Source: Tolypothrix sp. PCC 7910
Lineage (GTDB): Bacteria; Cyanobacteriota; Cyanobacteriia; Cyanobacteriales; Nostocaceae
Direction: 5' to 3'
Length of the DNA stretch: 64,000 nucleotides
NCBI RefSeq assembly: GCF_011769525.1
Contig: NZ_CP050440.1
Span: forward strand, 7,364,001-7,428,000
In this document: positions 43,155 through 53,172 of the stretch, piece after piece
How positions within the stretch are numbered: the first letter of the stretch is position 1
Layout of the letters: the number at the start of each line of letters is the position of its first letter
The notes under the pieces: generated by a model
The model's database searches: none
What the model was told of the DNA's origin: nothing
What the model saw: the letters and a program-made list of their open reading frames with translations, nothing else
Program-made: the position numbers and the translations under genes

Positions 43155-43195
43155 AAAAACTAAATTTTATTGATGAGTTAGGGGAATCAACAATC

Positions 43196-44710
43196 ATGGG
43201 CGCTAATACTGGAAACGGACACAAAAAAGGCAATATCTCTGTTATAGATAAACGACTAATTACTGATGTAGAGAGTTTAGAGGCTGTTACAAGAGAGCCT
43301 TCCGTCAGTGCACAAGCACCAGTTGTAACTCCCGAAGCTCCTCCAGTACCGGAAACTGAGGTTCATCCTCAGCCAGAAGCACAGACAGAGAAAAAGGCTG
43401 AGAAGAAGCGGAAAAAACCACTGGGTTTGATTTTAGCTGGCGTGGGTGTTGGTGCGATCGCAGCTGGTGGTTTTGGTTATCACTATTGGCAATATGCTTC
43501 TACCCACGAATCAACAGATAACGCTACGGTAGTGGGAAACATTCACCAAGTTGCTAGCCGGATTCCCGGAACTGTTAGTCAGGTGCTAGTGAATGATAAC
43601 CAACTGGTACAACCTGGACAATTATTAGCAACACTCGATCCACGAGATTACCAAAGTAAAGTACTGCAAGCGCAAGCAGCATTAGAAAATGCGCGTGGAC
43701 AAGCACAAGCAGCGCAAGCAAACATCGCTTTAACTTCTCAAACTTCTAGCGGTAAAACTGCTCAAGCGCAAGGAGATGTAAGCAGTGCTGTTGCAGCCAT
43801 CTCCACAGCGCAAGCCGCAGTTAAAGAAGCGCAAGCTGGAATACCCGCGGCTCAAGCGGAAGTGCAATTAGCCCAAGCCGGGATACCAGCAGCGCAAGCT
43901 CAAGTAGCGCAAGCTAATGCGAACTTGGCAAAAGCTCAAGCAGACTACAACCGTTACAACAGCTTGTTTAAAGAAGGTGCAATTGCTCGCCAGCAGTTAG
44001 ATACAGCCAGAGCCGCTTATGATGTGGCTGTAGCCCAAAAGAATGCTGCGGTTCAGGGCGTAGAACAAGCACAAGCTAGGTTATCCTCTGCGAGAGTAGG
44101 TGTAGCGAGAGCGCAATCGCAACTTGCACAAGCACAAGAAGGTGTTACCAGCGCCCAAGCGAAACTTGCAGCATCAAGGGGTGGATTGCAACAAGCCACC
44201 GCCACCGGACAAGATACGGCTGTGAAACAAAGTCAATATGAAGCCGCAAAAGCTGCGATCGCCCAAGCGGAAGCATCGCTCAAAGATGCACAATTGCAGC
44301 TTTCTTACACCAACATTACCGCTCCTAGTGCCGGACGAGTAGGTAGAAAAAACGTGGAAGTTGGTAACCGAGTGCAAGTTGGTACACCATTAATGGCGAT
44401 CGTCGATAACGGCTATTGGGTAGTAGCGAACTTTAAAGAAACCCAATTGAATAAAATGCGACCTGGAGAAACAGTTGAAATCAAGCTAGATGCTTTTCCC
44501 AACCACCCCTTTAGAGGTCGTGTGGATAGCATATCACCAGCCTCCGGCGCTCAATTTGCTCTATTACCACCAGATAACGCTACTGGTAACTTCACCAAAA
44601 TTGTCCAACGGATTCCAGTCAAAGTAACTTTAGACCAAAACAGTATCCAAGGATATGAGTCACGAATTACACCTGGGATGTCTGCGGAAGTTGATGTAGA
44701 GGTGAAATAA
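43196..44710 (+). CDS. HlyD/EmrA-family membrane fusion protein
   Basis: 504 aa. Cytoplasmic N-terminus rich in Pro, Glu and Lys (about 1-75), one transmembrane helix LGLILAGVGVGAIAAGGFGY (about 76-95), first half of the biotinyl-lipoyl domain (VASRIPGTVSQVLVNDNQLVQPGQ), a very long Ala/Gln-rich coiled-coil hairpin (about 155-365), then the second lipoyl half and beta-barrel (YTNITAPSAGRVGRKNVEVGNRVQ, GYWVVANFKETQLNKM). It should couple an inner-membrane MFS pump to an outer-membrane channel. Terminator at 44730-44773. Confidence 0.92.
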   Translation: MGANTGNGHKKGNISVIDKRLITDVESLEAVTREPSVSAQAPVVTPEAPPVPETEVHPQPEAQTEKKAEKKRKKPLGLILAGVGVGAIAAGGFGYHYWQYASTHESTDNATVVGNIHQVASRIPGTVSQVLVNDNQLVQPGQLLATLDPRDYQSKVLQAQAALENARGQAQAAQANIALTSQTSSGKTAQAQGDVSSAVAAISTAQAAVKEAQAGIPAAQAEVQLAQAGIPAAQAQVAQANANLAKAQADYNRYNSLFKEGAIARQQLDTARAAYDVAVAQKNAAVQGVEQAQARLSSARVGVARAQSQLAQAQEGVTSAQAKLAASRGGLQQATATGQDTAVKQSQYEAAKAAIAQAEASLKDAQLQLSYTNITAPSAGRVGRKNVEVGNRVQVGTPLMAIVDNGYWVVANFKETQLNKMRPGETVEIKLDAFPNHPFRGRVDSISPASGAQFALLPPDNATGNFTKIVQRIPVKVTLDQNSIQGYESRITPGMSAEVDVEVK

Positions 44711-44729
44711 GCTTTTGTAATTTCAATCA

Positions 44730-44773
44730 GGAACAGGGAACATTCTTCTGAATATTTCTCTGTTCCTTTTTTT
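44730..44773 (+). terminator. Rho-independent terminator after the HlyD gene
   Basis: GGAACAG (44730-44736) pairs with CTGTTCC (44760-44766) and a run of seven T follows. The loop is long (23 nt) with partial pairing inside. Confidence 0.7.
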
Positions 44774-44999
44774 ATTATCTATCGTTATTTAGCTATAACT
44801 AATGACCGATGACTAAGAAATGAAAAAACTTTATTATATGCGTTAAATTACCCTTATTTTATTATTTTGGCAAGATAAAAAGCTCTAATTTATCTTTGAT
44901 TTAAGCAAACACAAATACCATGCATTTGGGTAATTTAATAATCAAAAAATCCGAGAATAATTTTATTTCTCGGGGCTATTTAGCTATTACAAATGGCAA

Positions 45000-46271
45000 A
45001 TGAGTAAAACAAAGTTCATTCTACCTGCATTAAAATCCAGAAACTATCGCCTATTCTTTGCCGGACAAGGGATATCTTTAATTGGAACCTGGATGACACA
45101 ACTAGCTACAGTTTGGCTAGTTTATAGCTTAACCAACTCCCCATTAATGTTAGGGGTTGTGGGCTTTACCAGTCAAATTCCGAGCTTTTTTCTCGCTCCA
45201 TTTGGAGGTGTTTTTGTAGACCGATTTTCGCGCTATCGTACATTAATTGGTACGCAAATCATGGCGATGATTCAGTCGCTAGCATTGGCGGTACTGGCGC
45301 TCACTGGTGTAATTCAGGTATGGCACATCATTGCTTTAAGCTTATTTCAAGGATTTATTAACGCCTTGGATGCACCAGCTAGACAAGCTTTCGTACCAGA
45401 ACTGGTGGAAAAAAGAGAAGATTTAGCCAATGCGATCGCTATTAATTCAACCATGATTAATGGAGCGCGATTAATTGGCCCAGCAGTTGGCGGTTTAATT
45501 ATTGCGAGAATTGGTACTGCTTATTGTTTTCTCATTGATGGTTTAAGCTATATTGCTGTGATTGCTGCTTTATTAGCCATGACAATTAAACCTTGGAAAG
45601 TTACAGTCAGTCACGGAAATGCCTTACAAAAAGTTAAAGAAGGATTTGTCTATGCTTTTAGCTTTCCACCAATCAGAGCTATTTTATTACTATCAACTTT
45701 AGTTAGCTTAATGGGATTACAAAATACTATTCTTGTACCCATATTTGCTGAAGAAATTCTTAAAGGTGGCGCAGAAGCATTAGGCTTTTTAATGGCAGCT
45801 TCGGGAGTAGGAGCTTTATCAGGTGGTATTTATTTAGCGACGCGGCGCACAATATTAGGAATTGGTAAATTAATTGCCATCGCTCCGGCAATTTTAGGAG
45901 TAGGTTTAATAGCTTTTGCTTTCTCTCGCTATTTACCACTTTCTTTATTCACAATGTTATTTGTAGGCTTAGGAACAATTCTCCAGATTGCAGCCAGTAA
46001 CACCTTTTTACAAACAATTGTGGAAGAAGACAAACGTGGTAGATTAATGAGCTTGTATACCATGTCATTTTTAGGAATGATACCTGTAGGTAATTTATTA
46101 GGAGGTTTCTTAGCAAGTAGAATTGGTGCTCCTAACACCTTAATTCTTGATGGTATAGTTTGTATTATCGGCTCTATATTTTTCTACAAACAATTACCAG
46201 CCTTGAAAAAACTTGTTATACCCATTTATGAAGAAAAAGGCATTGTGAAACCTGTAGTGGCTGCTAGGTAA
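45000..46271 (+). CDS. MFS transporter, EntS/MFS_3-like exporter
   Basis: 423 aa with about 11-12 transmembrane helices. N-terminal FALKSRNYRLFFAGQGISLIGTWMTQLATVWLVYSLT-type segment and loop FVDRFSRYRTLIGTQ are typical of the enterobactin-exporter-like MFS group. It follows the HlyD gene by 289 bp with a terminator between, so it probably has its own promoter. It may export an antibiotic or siderophore-like compound; substrate unknown. Confidence 0.88.
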   Translation: MSKTKFILPALKSRNYRLFFAGQGISLIGTWMTQLATVWLVYSLTNSPLMLGVVGFTSQIPSFFLAPFGGVFVDRFSRYRTLIGTQIMAMIQSLALAVLALTGVIQVWHIIALSLFQGFINALDAPARQAFVPELVEKREDLANAIAINSTMINGARLIGPAVGGLIIARIGTAYCFLIDGLSYIAVIAALLAMTIKPWKVTVSHGNALQKVKEGFVYAFSFPPIRAILLLSTLVSLMGLQNTILVPIFAEEILKGGAEALGFLMAASGVGALSGGIYLATRRTILGIGKLIAIAPAILGVGLIAFAFSRYLPLSLFTMLFVGLGTILQIAASNTFLQTIVEEDKRGRLMSLYTMSFLGMIPVGNLLGGFLASRIGAPNTLILDGIVCIIGSIFFYKQLPALKKLVIPIYEEKGIVKPVVAAR

Positions 46272-46450
46272 ATTAATATGCCTTAGTTAGATATAAAACA
46301 TAAAATTTCTAGGTTGGGTGAAGGTAAAACTGTAAATTAATAAAAACTAACAGATTCACAAAAATGTTGGTTTACGTTCCTCAAACCAACCTAGAATCTA
46401 CAATTTCTTTAATTACGAATTACGAATTTTTTGAACACTGGAGCAATTCT

Positions 46451-48037
46451 ATGGCTCAGACAGGTGCTATCCAACAACAGCCTACCTTACCGCCAGATCA
46501 TATACCGCTAAGAACTTGGATTGGTGTATTAGCCAGTATGCTAGGTGCATTCATGGCGGTTTTAGATATTCAAATTACTAACGCATCATTACAAGAAATT
46601 CAAGCAAGTTTAGGCGCAACCTTAGAAGAAGGTTCCTGGATTTCTACTGCTTATTTAGTAGCAGAAATTGTAGTAATTCCCTTAACAGGATGGCTATCGC
46701 GGGTGTTTTCCCTGCGGCGTTATTTATTAGTAAACACTGTACTATTTATTTTCTTTTCTATCTGCTGTGCTTGGTCATGGAATCTCAATTCTATGATTGT
46801 CTTCCGTGCTTTACAAGGCTTCAGTGGTGGGATATTAATTCCTTCTGCAATGACCGTTGTATTGACGACTTTACCACCATCTAAGCAATCAGTAGGATTA
46901 GCAGCCTTTGCAATTACCGCAGTGTTTGCACCCTCCATTGGCCCTACATTAGGAGGTTGGTTAACAGAAAATTTTAGTTGGCAATATAACTTTTATATAA
47001 ATATATTTCCTGGGGTGTTAATGCTTGCCGGAGTATGGTATGGCATTAAACAAGATAAACTGCAATTGGATTTGCTAAAGCAAGGTGACTGGTGGGGAAT
47101 TCTTTCTATGGCTATTGGCTTAGGTTCCCTACAAGTTGTATTAGAAGAAGGTAGCCGTAAAGATTGGTTTGGTTCGGCTTTAATCGTCCGCTTAACTTTG
47201 TTAGCAGTAATTTTTATAGCGTTATTTTTGATAATAGAATTAACTCGTAAGCAACCATTTATTAATTTAAGATTGGTGCTGCGGCGGAATTTTGGTTTAG
47301 CCAGTATAGTCAATGTTTCTTTGGGTGTAGGGTTATATGGTTCAATTTATGTTTTGCCGTTATATCTTGCCCAAATTCAAAAATATAATGCATTACAAAT
47401 TGGTGAAGTATTAATTTGGGCAGGTATTCCGCAATTGTTTATTATTCCCTTTATCCCTAAATTAATGCAACGCATTGATGTGAGGTTGATGGTGGGTGTA
47501 GGGGTTTCTTTGTTTGCTATAAGTGCGTTTATGAACGCTGGAATGACTTATCAAACAGGTTTAGATCAATTAAGATGGTCGCAACTTGTCCGTGCAATGG
47601 GACAACCATTAATTATGGTTCCACTGAGTAGTATCGCCACTGCGGGATTGAGTCCTAAAGAAGCAGGTTCGGCAAGTGGTTTATTTAATATGATGCGAAA
47701 TCTGGGTGGTTCTTTAGGAATTGCAGCTTTAGCAACTTTATTAACGAATAGAGAGCAATTTCACTCTAATAGATTAGGTGATAGTGTATCACTATATAAT
47801 CCCGAAACTCAACAGCGAATCGACCAAATGACGCAATATTTTATTAGTCGAGGAGCCGATTTAAGTAGTGCCCAGAATCAGGCGATCGCATCTATATCTA
47901 ATATTGTGCGTCGTGAAGCTTTTGTGATGGCATTTAATGATTGTTTTTACTTTATTGGCATTGCGTTACTATTAAGCGGATTGGCGATTGTCTTCATTAA
48001 AAAAGTCAAGGCAACTGGTGGGGCTGTGGGGCACTAA
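46451..48037 (+). CDS. DHA2-family MFS drug transporter (EmrB-like)
   Basis: 528 aa from the ATG at 46451, chosen because GGAG (46440-46443) lies 7 nt upstream; the 29 codons before it are partly repeat (AATTACGAATTACGAATTT). About 14 helices. Motifs: LASMLGAFMAVLDIQITNASLQEIQ (motif D1-like), EEGSWISTAYLVAEIVVIPLTGWLS, FQGFSGGILIPSAM and GPTLGGWL (motif C). It likely works with the HlyD protein as an EmrAB-type pump under the MarR regulator. Confidence 0.92.
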   Translation: MAQTGAIQQQPTLPPDHIPLRTWIGVLASMLGAFMAVLDIQITNASLQEIQASLGATLEEGSWISTAYLVAEIVVIPLTGWLSRVFSLRRYLLVNTVLFIFFSICCAWSWNLNSMIVFRALQGFSGGILIPSAMTVVLTTLPPSKQSVGLAAFAITAVFAPSIGPTLGGWLTENFSWQYNFYINIFPGVLMLAGVWYGIKQDKLQLDLLKQGDWWGILSMAIGLGSLQVVLEEGSRKDWFGSALIVRLTLLAVIFIALFLIIELTRKQPFINLRLVLRRNFGLASIVNVSLGVGLYGSIYVLPLYLAQIQKYNALQIGEVLIWAGIPQLFIIPFIPKLMQRIDVRLMVGVGVSLFAISAFMNAGMTYQTGLDQLRWSQLVRAMGQPLIMVPLSSIATAGLSPKEAGSASGLFNMMRNLGGSLGIAALATLLTNREQFHSNRLGDSVSLYNPETQQRIDQMTQYFISRGADLSSAQNQAIASISNIVRREAFVMAFNDCFYFIGIALLLSGLAIVFIKKVKATGGAVGH

Positions 48038-48101
48038 AATAATTCGTAGTTCGTAATACCCTACGGGAAGGCTAACGCCTACGTAGTTCGTAATTAAAAC
48101 C

Positions 48102-48142
48102 AGATTCCCGAATTTTCAAATAACTCGGGAATCTATTTTTTC
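48102..48142 (+). terminator. Rho-independent terminator after the DHA2 gene
   Basis: AGATTCCCGA (48102-48111) pairs with TCGGGAATCT (48125-48134), followed by ATTTTTT. The rest of 48038-48407 contains only dispersed repeats (for example GCGTTAGCGATAGCGT near 48198) and AT-rich DNA. Confidence 0.82.
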
Positions 48143-48407
48143 GTGGATGCTTGAAGTTGCTATCCAATTACCATGAGGATTGAGTTCACGTAGGATGCGT
48201 TAGCGATAGCGTCACGCATCAGCAGTAAAGGTAAATTCTCACCCTCCCCCTTCATCCAATCCCATAAAAGAGCCTGTAATTTGTCATCATATAAATATTA
48301 GTTAATTGATTGGTGATGGAAAATTTCTCAATCACAGAGATAAACTAATAATTTATAAAGTCTGCGATTTGAGAATCCATCCCAAATTTCAAATTTAAAT
48401 TCCTGTA

Positions 48408-50900
48408 ATGTCAGACGTTAATAATATTGATACTGTGACCCAAGAATTATCTGATAAATCTCCTGTTTCTACTCTACGGGCAGAAGCGATCGCACGCATC
48501 CGGAATAGCCTACGCCCAGGACAACAGCAAATGGCTGATTGGAACTCTGGCCCTTTGGCTGTATCAGCTGTACCTGGTGCAGGTAAATCTACAGGGATGG
48601 CGGCGGCGGCGGCGATTGCAATTGCGCGTCAGTATGAACTTGCAGCCCAGTCGCGTCCTGCTTCTCGCCGTCAGTTGGTAGTTGTAACTTTTACCCGTTC
48701 TGCGGCTGCTAATATTAAAGCTAAAATCCGCAAATATTTACGCGATGATTTATCTTTGCCCCAGACAGGTTTTGTAGTTTACACCTTGCATGGTTTGGCG
48801 TTAAATATCGCCAGTCGCCATCCTGAATTATCGGGGTTGCAGTTAGAAAACGTCACATTAATTACACCAAATCAAAGCCACCGCTTCATCCGTACTGCTG
48901 TAGAACAGTGGATTGCGAATAATCCCAACCTTTATTTACGCTTACTCGAAGGTAGCCAATTTGACGGTGAGGAAACAGAAAGATTACGTCGTCAATCAGT
49001 GCTGCGAACTGAAGTTTTACCAGACTTAGCAACAACAGTTATTCACGAAGCCAAAAGTTCTGGTTTATCCCCCGAAGATTTACGCCAGTGGAGTAAACAA
49101 ACCTCAGACCCCTACGCAATTTTAAATATAGCCGCAGGTTTGTACGAGCAATATCAGAAGTTAATGCGATCGCGTGACTTCATTGATTACGACGATATGA
49201 TTTTAGCCGCCCTGCGTGTCCTTGAAAACGAAAGCGCCCGTCGTATTGAGCAAAACCAAGTTTTCGCCGTTTTTGAAGACGAAGCCCAGGATTCCAGCCC
49301 ATTGCAAACGAAGTTGCTGGAAATTTTGGCGAGTAATGCGGAGGGGGACAAGGGAATTAATCCCATTACCAATTACCAATTACCAATTACCAATTACCCA
49401 GTCCCCAGTCCCCATTACCCCTTATCCCCAGAGGGGGCCCCGAGTTCCCCAGTCCCCAGTCCCCAATCCCCAATCAACCTAGTCCGCGTAGGCGACCCCA
49501 ACCAAGCAATTAACTCAACTTTTACCCCAGCCGATCCAATTTATTTTCGAGAATTTTGTGCCGAGTGCGATCGCATGAACCGATTGGCGACAATGGATCA
49601 AGCTGGACGGAGTACAAGAATTATCCTTGAAGCGGCTAACTTTGCGCTGGAATGGATTAATAGTTTTTACGGAGTAAAGATGCAACAATCATCTCATGAC
49701 TCCGTTATCTCCCTTCCTTTCCGTCCCCAAAGAATTCGGGCTGTGGATACTGGTGACCCGCAAGCAGATGCGAACCCAGCAGCAGTAGGAAGAGGCTTAG
49801 AACTGTATACACCGCGTGATATTCATCACACTGTCGAATTACTTTCCCAACGAGTCATTGAATTATTTGCTGATGACCCCAGCAAAATTAGTGCGGCGGT
49901 GTTAGTGCGGGAAAATCGCCAAGGAAGATGGCTAGCTGAAGCCCTAGAACCGATATGTAAAGAACATAAAATTACACTTTATGATGTCGGAGAACGCGAT
50001 CGCCGTTCCCAAATTCCCCAAGAAATTTTAGCCTTACTCCAATTTTGCGATCGCCCCCATTCCCCAGATTACTTAAAAGCGGCTTTGGAAGTATTAGTGG
50101 AACGCCAGTTAATACCCACCCAAGACCTAAACGCACTAGCGAGTTTACCAGAAGATTTTTTATATCCTGGCCCCTTAGCCGCACCGCAATCAGAAACAGT
50201 ACAAAAAGCTTCACACTTATGTCGAAGTTTACTCCGCGCCCGCTTAGAACTGCCAATATATCAGCTAATTTCCTTTTTAGCGTTGGCTTTGAATTACGAC
50301 CAAGGCGAACTAGCAACTGCTGACAAACTCGCAGAACGGGTAAATCAGCAAATCTCTGGTAATAGTTCTATGGGCGCGATGCTATCAGCTTTAAGTGAAA
50401 TTGTCAGTTCTGAACGCTTTGAAGCTGTAGAAACAGAAGATTTGGAAGCACGTTACACCCGTAACGGTCAACTGACAATTATTACCATGCATAAAGCCAA
50501 AGGGCTAGATTGGGACTATGTTTTTATTCCCTTTCTCCACGAAAACTTAATTCCTGGTCGCTTTTGGGTTCCACCTCAAAGCCAGTTTCTAGGTGATTTT
50601 ACCTTATCAGAAGTCGCCCGTGCCCAAGTACGCGCTGCTTTACATAATGAGTCACAAATACCCGATGTTTCCCAAGCTTGGGAGGTAGCAAAACACCTCA
50701 AAACAGCTGAAGAGTATCGCTTACTTTATGTTGCCATGACCAGAGCCAAGCGTTTATTATGGATGTCTGCGGCACAGAAAGCCCCATTTACTTGGAGCAA
50801 ACCAGAGAATTTGCAAGAACAATCGCCTTGTCCTGTTTTCCCAGCTTTAAAACGCCAATTTCCCGAAAATGTGCTTTCTTTAGCCACGATGGTTTATTGA
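48408..50900 (+). CDS. UvrD/Rep-type superfamily 1 helicase with repeat insertion
   Basis: 830 aa. Motif I AVPGAGKST (about 54-62), Ia VVVTFTRSAAANIKAKI, II FEDEAQDSSPLQ (Walker B, about 289-300), III LVRVGDPNQAIN, IV-region VLVRENRQGRWLAEAL, V TIITMHKAKGLDWDYV, VI EEYRLLYVAMTRAKRLL. It is a 3'-5' DNA helicase of the UvrD/PcrA type, probably in repair. Between motifs II and III, about 45 residues (313-356) are encoded by AATTACC and CCCCAGT heptamer repeats (49341-49476), kept in frame. A hairpin follows the stop (50906-50933). Confidence 0.9.
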   Translation: MSDVNNIDTVTQELSDKSPVSTLRAEAIARIRNSLRPGQQQMADWNSGPLAVSAVPGAGKSTGMAAAAAIAIARQYELAAQSRPASRRQLVVVTFTRSAAANIKAKIRKYLRDDLSLPQTGFVVYTLHGLALNIASRHPELSGLQLENVTLITPNQSHRFIRTAVEQWIANNPNLYLRLLEGSQFDGEETERLRRQSVLRTEVLPDLATTVIHEAKSSGLSPEDLRQWSKQTSDPYAILNIAAGLYEQYQKLMRSRDFIDYDDMILAALRVLENESARRIEQNQVFAVFEDEAQDSSPLQTKLLEILASNAEGDKGINPITNYQLPITNYPVPSPHYPLSPEGAPSSPVPSPQSPINLVRVGDPNQAINSTFTPADPIYFREFCAECDRMNRLATMDQAGRSTRIILEAANFALEWINSFYGVKMQQSSHDSVISLPFRPQRIRAVDTGDPQADANPAAVGRGLELYTPRDIHHTVELLSQRVIELFADDPSKISAAVLVRENRQGRWLAEALEPICKEHKITLYDVGERDRRSQIPQEILALLQFCDRPHSPDYLKAALEVLVERQLIPTQDLNALASLPEDFLYPGPLAAPQSETVQKASHLCRSLLRARLELPIYQLISFLALALNYDQGELATADKLAERVNQQISGNSSMGAMLSALSEIVSSERFEAVETEDLEARYTRNGQLTIITMHKAKGLDWDYVFIPFLHENLIPGRFWVPPQSQFLGDFTLSEVARAQVRAALHNESQIPDVSQAWEVAKHLKTAEEYRLLYVAMTRAKRLLWMSAAQKAPFTWSKPENLQEQSPCPVFPALKRQFPENVLSLATMVY
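49341..49476. repeat. Heptamer repeats inside the helicase gene
   Basis: ATTACCA heptamers (from 49363), then CCCCAGT and CCCCAAT units, and a short GGGGGCCCC palindrome. Identical repeat types fill intergenic gaps elsewhere in this window. Encoded protein: ITNYQLPITNYPVPSPHYPL and so on. Confidence 0.9.
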
Positions 50901-50905
50901 TATCC

Positions 50906-50933
50906 TTCCGCCAAAGCTTTCAGCTTGGCGGAA
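50906..50933. terminator. Hairpin after the helicase gene
   Basis: TTCCGCCAA (50906-50914) pairs with TTGGCGGAA (50925-50933); AGCT/AGCT extends the stem. No T-run follows, so it may be a repeat rather than a classic terminator. Confidence 0.55.
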
Positions 50934-51811
50934 TAATCCTGCTATTCTCAAGTTTGTTTCGCCACTTAGTAGAAATACGGAATACTTATCTCTATTTATG
51001 GAGAGTATCAGCAATGATTTTAAATAGAATTAAGTTAGTTTAATAAAATTAAATTTCATTTTTATAATTTCTGATAATGCATCTCTATTTATTAAGTGAC
51101 TGTAAATTATTTTAGTTATATATATCACGTAAATATATTAATCTTTGCCCATAAGTGCAAATAAAACTAAGTAGGTCGGCGAAATTAAAGATAACTGGCT
51201 GAGGCTGTCATTCTTACAAAGTTCTGAGCGGAGGAAACCTCCGCTCAGACTTTGCGCTTTGTCCTTAGTCATTGGTCATTGGTAAGGATTTCAAGCCTAT
51301 TTACGTTCCTTAACATAGTTTGGTTTATTTCCACTGACTTACTTAGTCCTAGCCATGAAATCCTGATAATTAAGCATCAAACCAACTCAGTTCCAGCTTA
51401 TGGATAAATTAAAAAAATAATTACATAAGTGTGTTTTGGGTGTATACTCTCCATGATGATGTGTTACAAAAAAGCTCTCGCAGTGCCTAACACACAATAT
51501 TATGTGGTAGTACGCGACAGATTCTGCCATATAGAAACTACACTTAAGCTTTACTTTATAAATATTTTTTTATGAAATATGCTATTTCAATATTAAGTAT
51601 TGTCACGGTTTATATTTAATATCAACTTAGGGCATTCTATTACTTTAACGACTTGTTATATAGCTTGAAGAACGACACATTTTCTATAGGTGCTTTGAAT
51701 GTGCAGCACACCTAGATGATAGGTTATGTATAATTTTTGGGAAATTTTATATTTCCAAGGTAATTGATTTTAATTAATTGATATCCCTTGATAAAAGGTG
51801 GGTATGTACTA
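50934..51811. other. Long AT-rich intergenic region
   Basis: Apart from the MITE-like element I see no gene. The part 51380-51811 is AT-rich and probably carries the promoter of the GAF-domain gene. Confidence 0.5.
51167..51346. repeat. MITE-like element, copy 2 (inverted)
   Basis: Inverse copy of 21254-21391. The outer parts match closely; the middle holds an 11-bp perfect hairpin CTGAGCGGAGG/CCTCCGCTCAG (51224-51248) where copy 1 has extra heptamers, plus two GTCATTG-type units. Confidence 0.8.
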
Positions 51812-52600
51812 ATGGCAGACTTGAATGCTGAATTTTCTAGCAATATCTCTTATATAAAAGATTTAAGCTTATATGATGCTAGCAATTACGAATATTTACT
51901 GCGCCAGAAGCTGCGTCAAGAAAAGTTACTCAGCAGAATATCTCTGAAGATTCGTGAAACATTAAAATTAGAAGAAGTTCTGCAAACAGCTGTAGAAGAA
52001 GTTAGGCAATTACTAGCAACAGATAGAGTTGTTCTCTACCAATTTGCAAATGATTGGAGTGGTTCTGTTGTAGTTGAATCTGTTAGCCCTGATTATATGT
52101 CTATTCTAGACATCGATATTAATGATACTTGCTTCTCAAAAGACTATGCAATTCTTTACCATGATGGTCGAATTAGAGCGATTAACGACATTTATTTAGC
52201 AGGATTAGCTAGTTGTCACGTTAAATTACTAGCTCAATTACAAGTAAGAGCAAATTTAGTTATTCCGGTTATCCGCCAAGATTTTTTGTGGGGTCTTTTA
52301 ATTGCTCATCATTGCCAAAACTCCAGAAAATGGGAAGATTGGGAGACTGAACTACTTAAGCAATTGAGCGTTCAATTAGCGATCGCTATTCAACAAGCAC
52401 ATCTTTATGAACAGCTAGAAGCTCAAGTCCAACATTATAATATTCATGCTAATCCACAAGAGAATGCAGCCATATATGCTTTACAAAAACTAAGACTTCT
52501 GTTGCAACGTGAAGATATTTGTTGGGACAATTTACCAGCAATAGTAGAAGAAAGCTTAGATAAAGCCTATCAAGGAATTATTACTTGGGATAAAAAGTAG
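51812..52600 (+). CDS. Stand-alone DXCF-type cyanobacteriochrome-like GAF protein
   Basis: 262 aa from the ATG at 51812; a TTG 24 bp upstream is possible. One GAF domain (about 55-205) with both cysteines of DXCF cyanobacteriochromes: D105-T-C107-F and the canonical C135-H136 that holds the bilin. GRIRAINDIYLAGL and VRANLVIPVI and WGLLIAHHC are typical. Such domains usually sense blue/green light. Here no kinase, GGDEF or methyl-acceptor output is attached; the C-terminal about 55 residues are helical. It may signal by binding a partner. Bilin binding is inferred from residues only. Confidence 0.8.
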   Translation: MADLNAEFSSNISYIKDLSLYDASNYEYLLRQKLRQEKLLSRISLKIRETLKLEEVLQTAVEEVRQLLATDRVVLYQFANDWSGSVVVESVSPDYMSILDIDINDTCFSKDYAILYHDGRIRAINDIYLAGLASCHVKLLAQLQVRANLVIPVIRQDFLWGLLIAHHCQNSRKWEDWETELLKQLSVQLAIAIQQAHLYEQLEAQVQHYNIHANPQENAAIYALQKLRLLLQREDICWDNLPAIVEESLDKAYQGIITWDKK

Positions 52601-52667
52601 ATATCTTAATCTAATCATCAAAATTGATTCCGAAAATATTGACTCTTGACTTTTGTATAAATTCACT

Positions 52668-53075
52668 TTACCCAATTCCACTATGGCGATATTTCCAAAT
52701 TCCCACTGCGAGTAAAATTCCTAGTAATGCACCAATTAGCAAACCAGTTGGTGCTAAAGTGACAAAACTTAAATCAGCTTGAGTTCTATTAGGATAACCG
52801 CCATACAAAATTACAGCTTTAAAGCCAATGATTGCACCCACAATAGAGCCAAATATTACCCATAGCATCACATTGATGGATCGCATCTGTGAAGCGATCG
52901 CTAGCCCAACCAAGCTAACGATTAACCCAACAACAGATCCCATCACAGCACCATACCCGACAACATTCAGCACCCAGGTATAGCTGACAATCCAAGCCCC
53001 TACGCCGCCGATTATTGCTCCAAAGCTAAGCCAGAGTACAATTCCTAGGATGAACCAGAACAGTTTTGTCTGCAT
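52668..53075 (-). CDS. Hypothetical membrane protein
   Basis: 135 aa from the ATG at 53075 (an in-frame TTG at 53087 is less likely). Four Gly/Ala-rich transmembrane helices (about 5-30, 38-60, 68-87, 108-128) with little outside the membrane. No recognised family. Alone on the minus strand. Confidence 0.7.
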   Translation of the reverse strand: MQTKLFWFILGIVLWLSFGAIIGGVGAWIVSYTWVLNVVGYGAVMGSVVGLIVSLVGLAIASQMRSINVMLWVIFGSIVGAIIGFKAVILYGGYPNRTQADLSFVTLAPTGLLIGALLGILLAVGIWKYRHSGIG

Positions 53076-53172
53076 AATCTTTGACAATTCAGAATTTCAA
53101 AATTGACACCAATTTTCTCAAATTCAGCAACATATTCAAACTAAGAAACATAGATTATATCTAATTCTCGCC

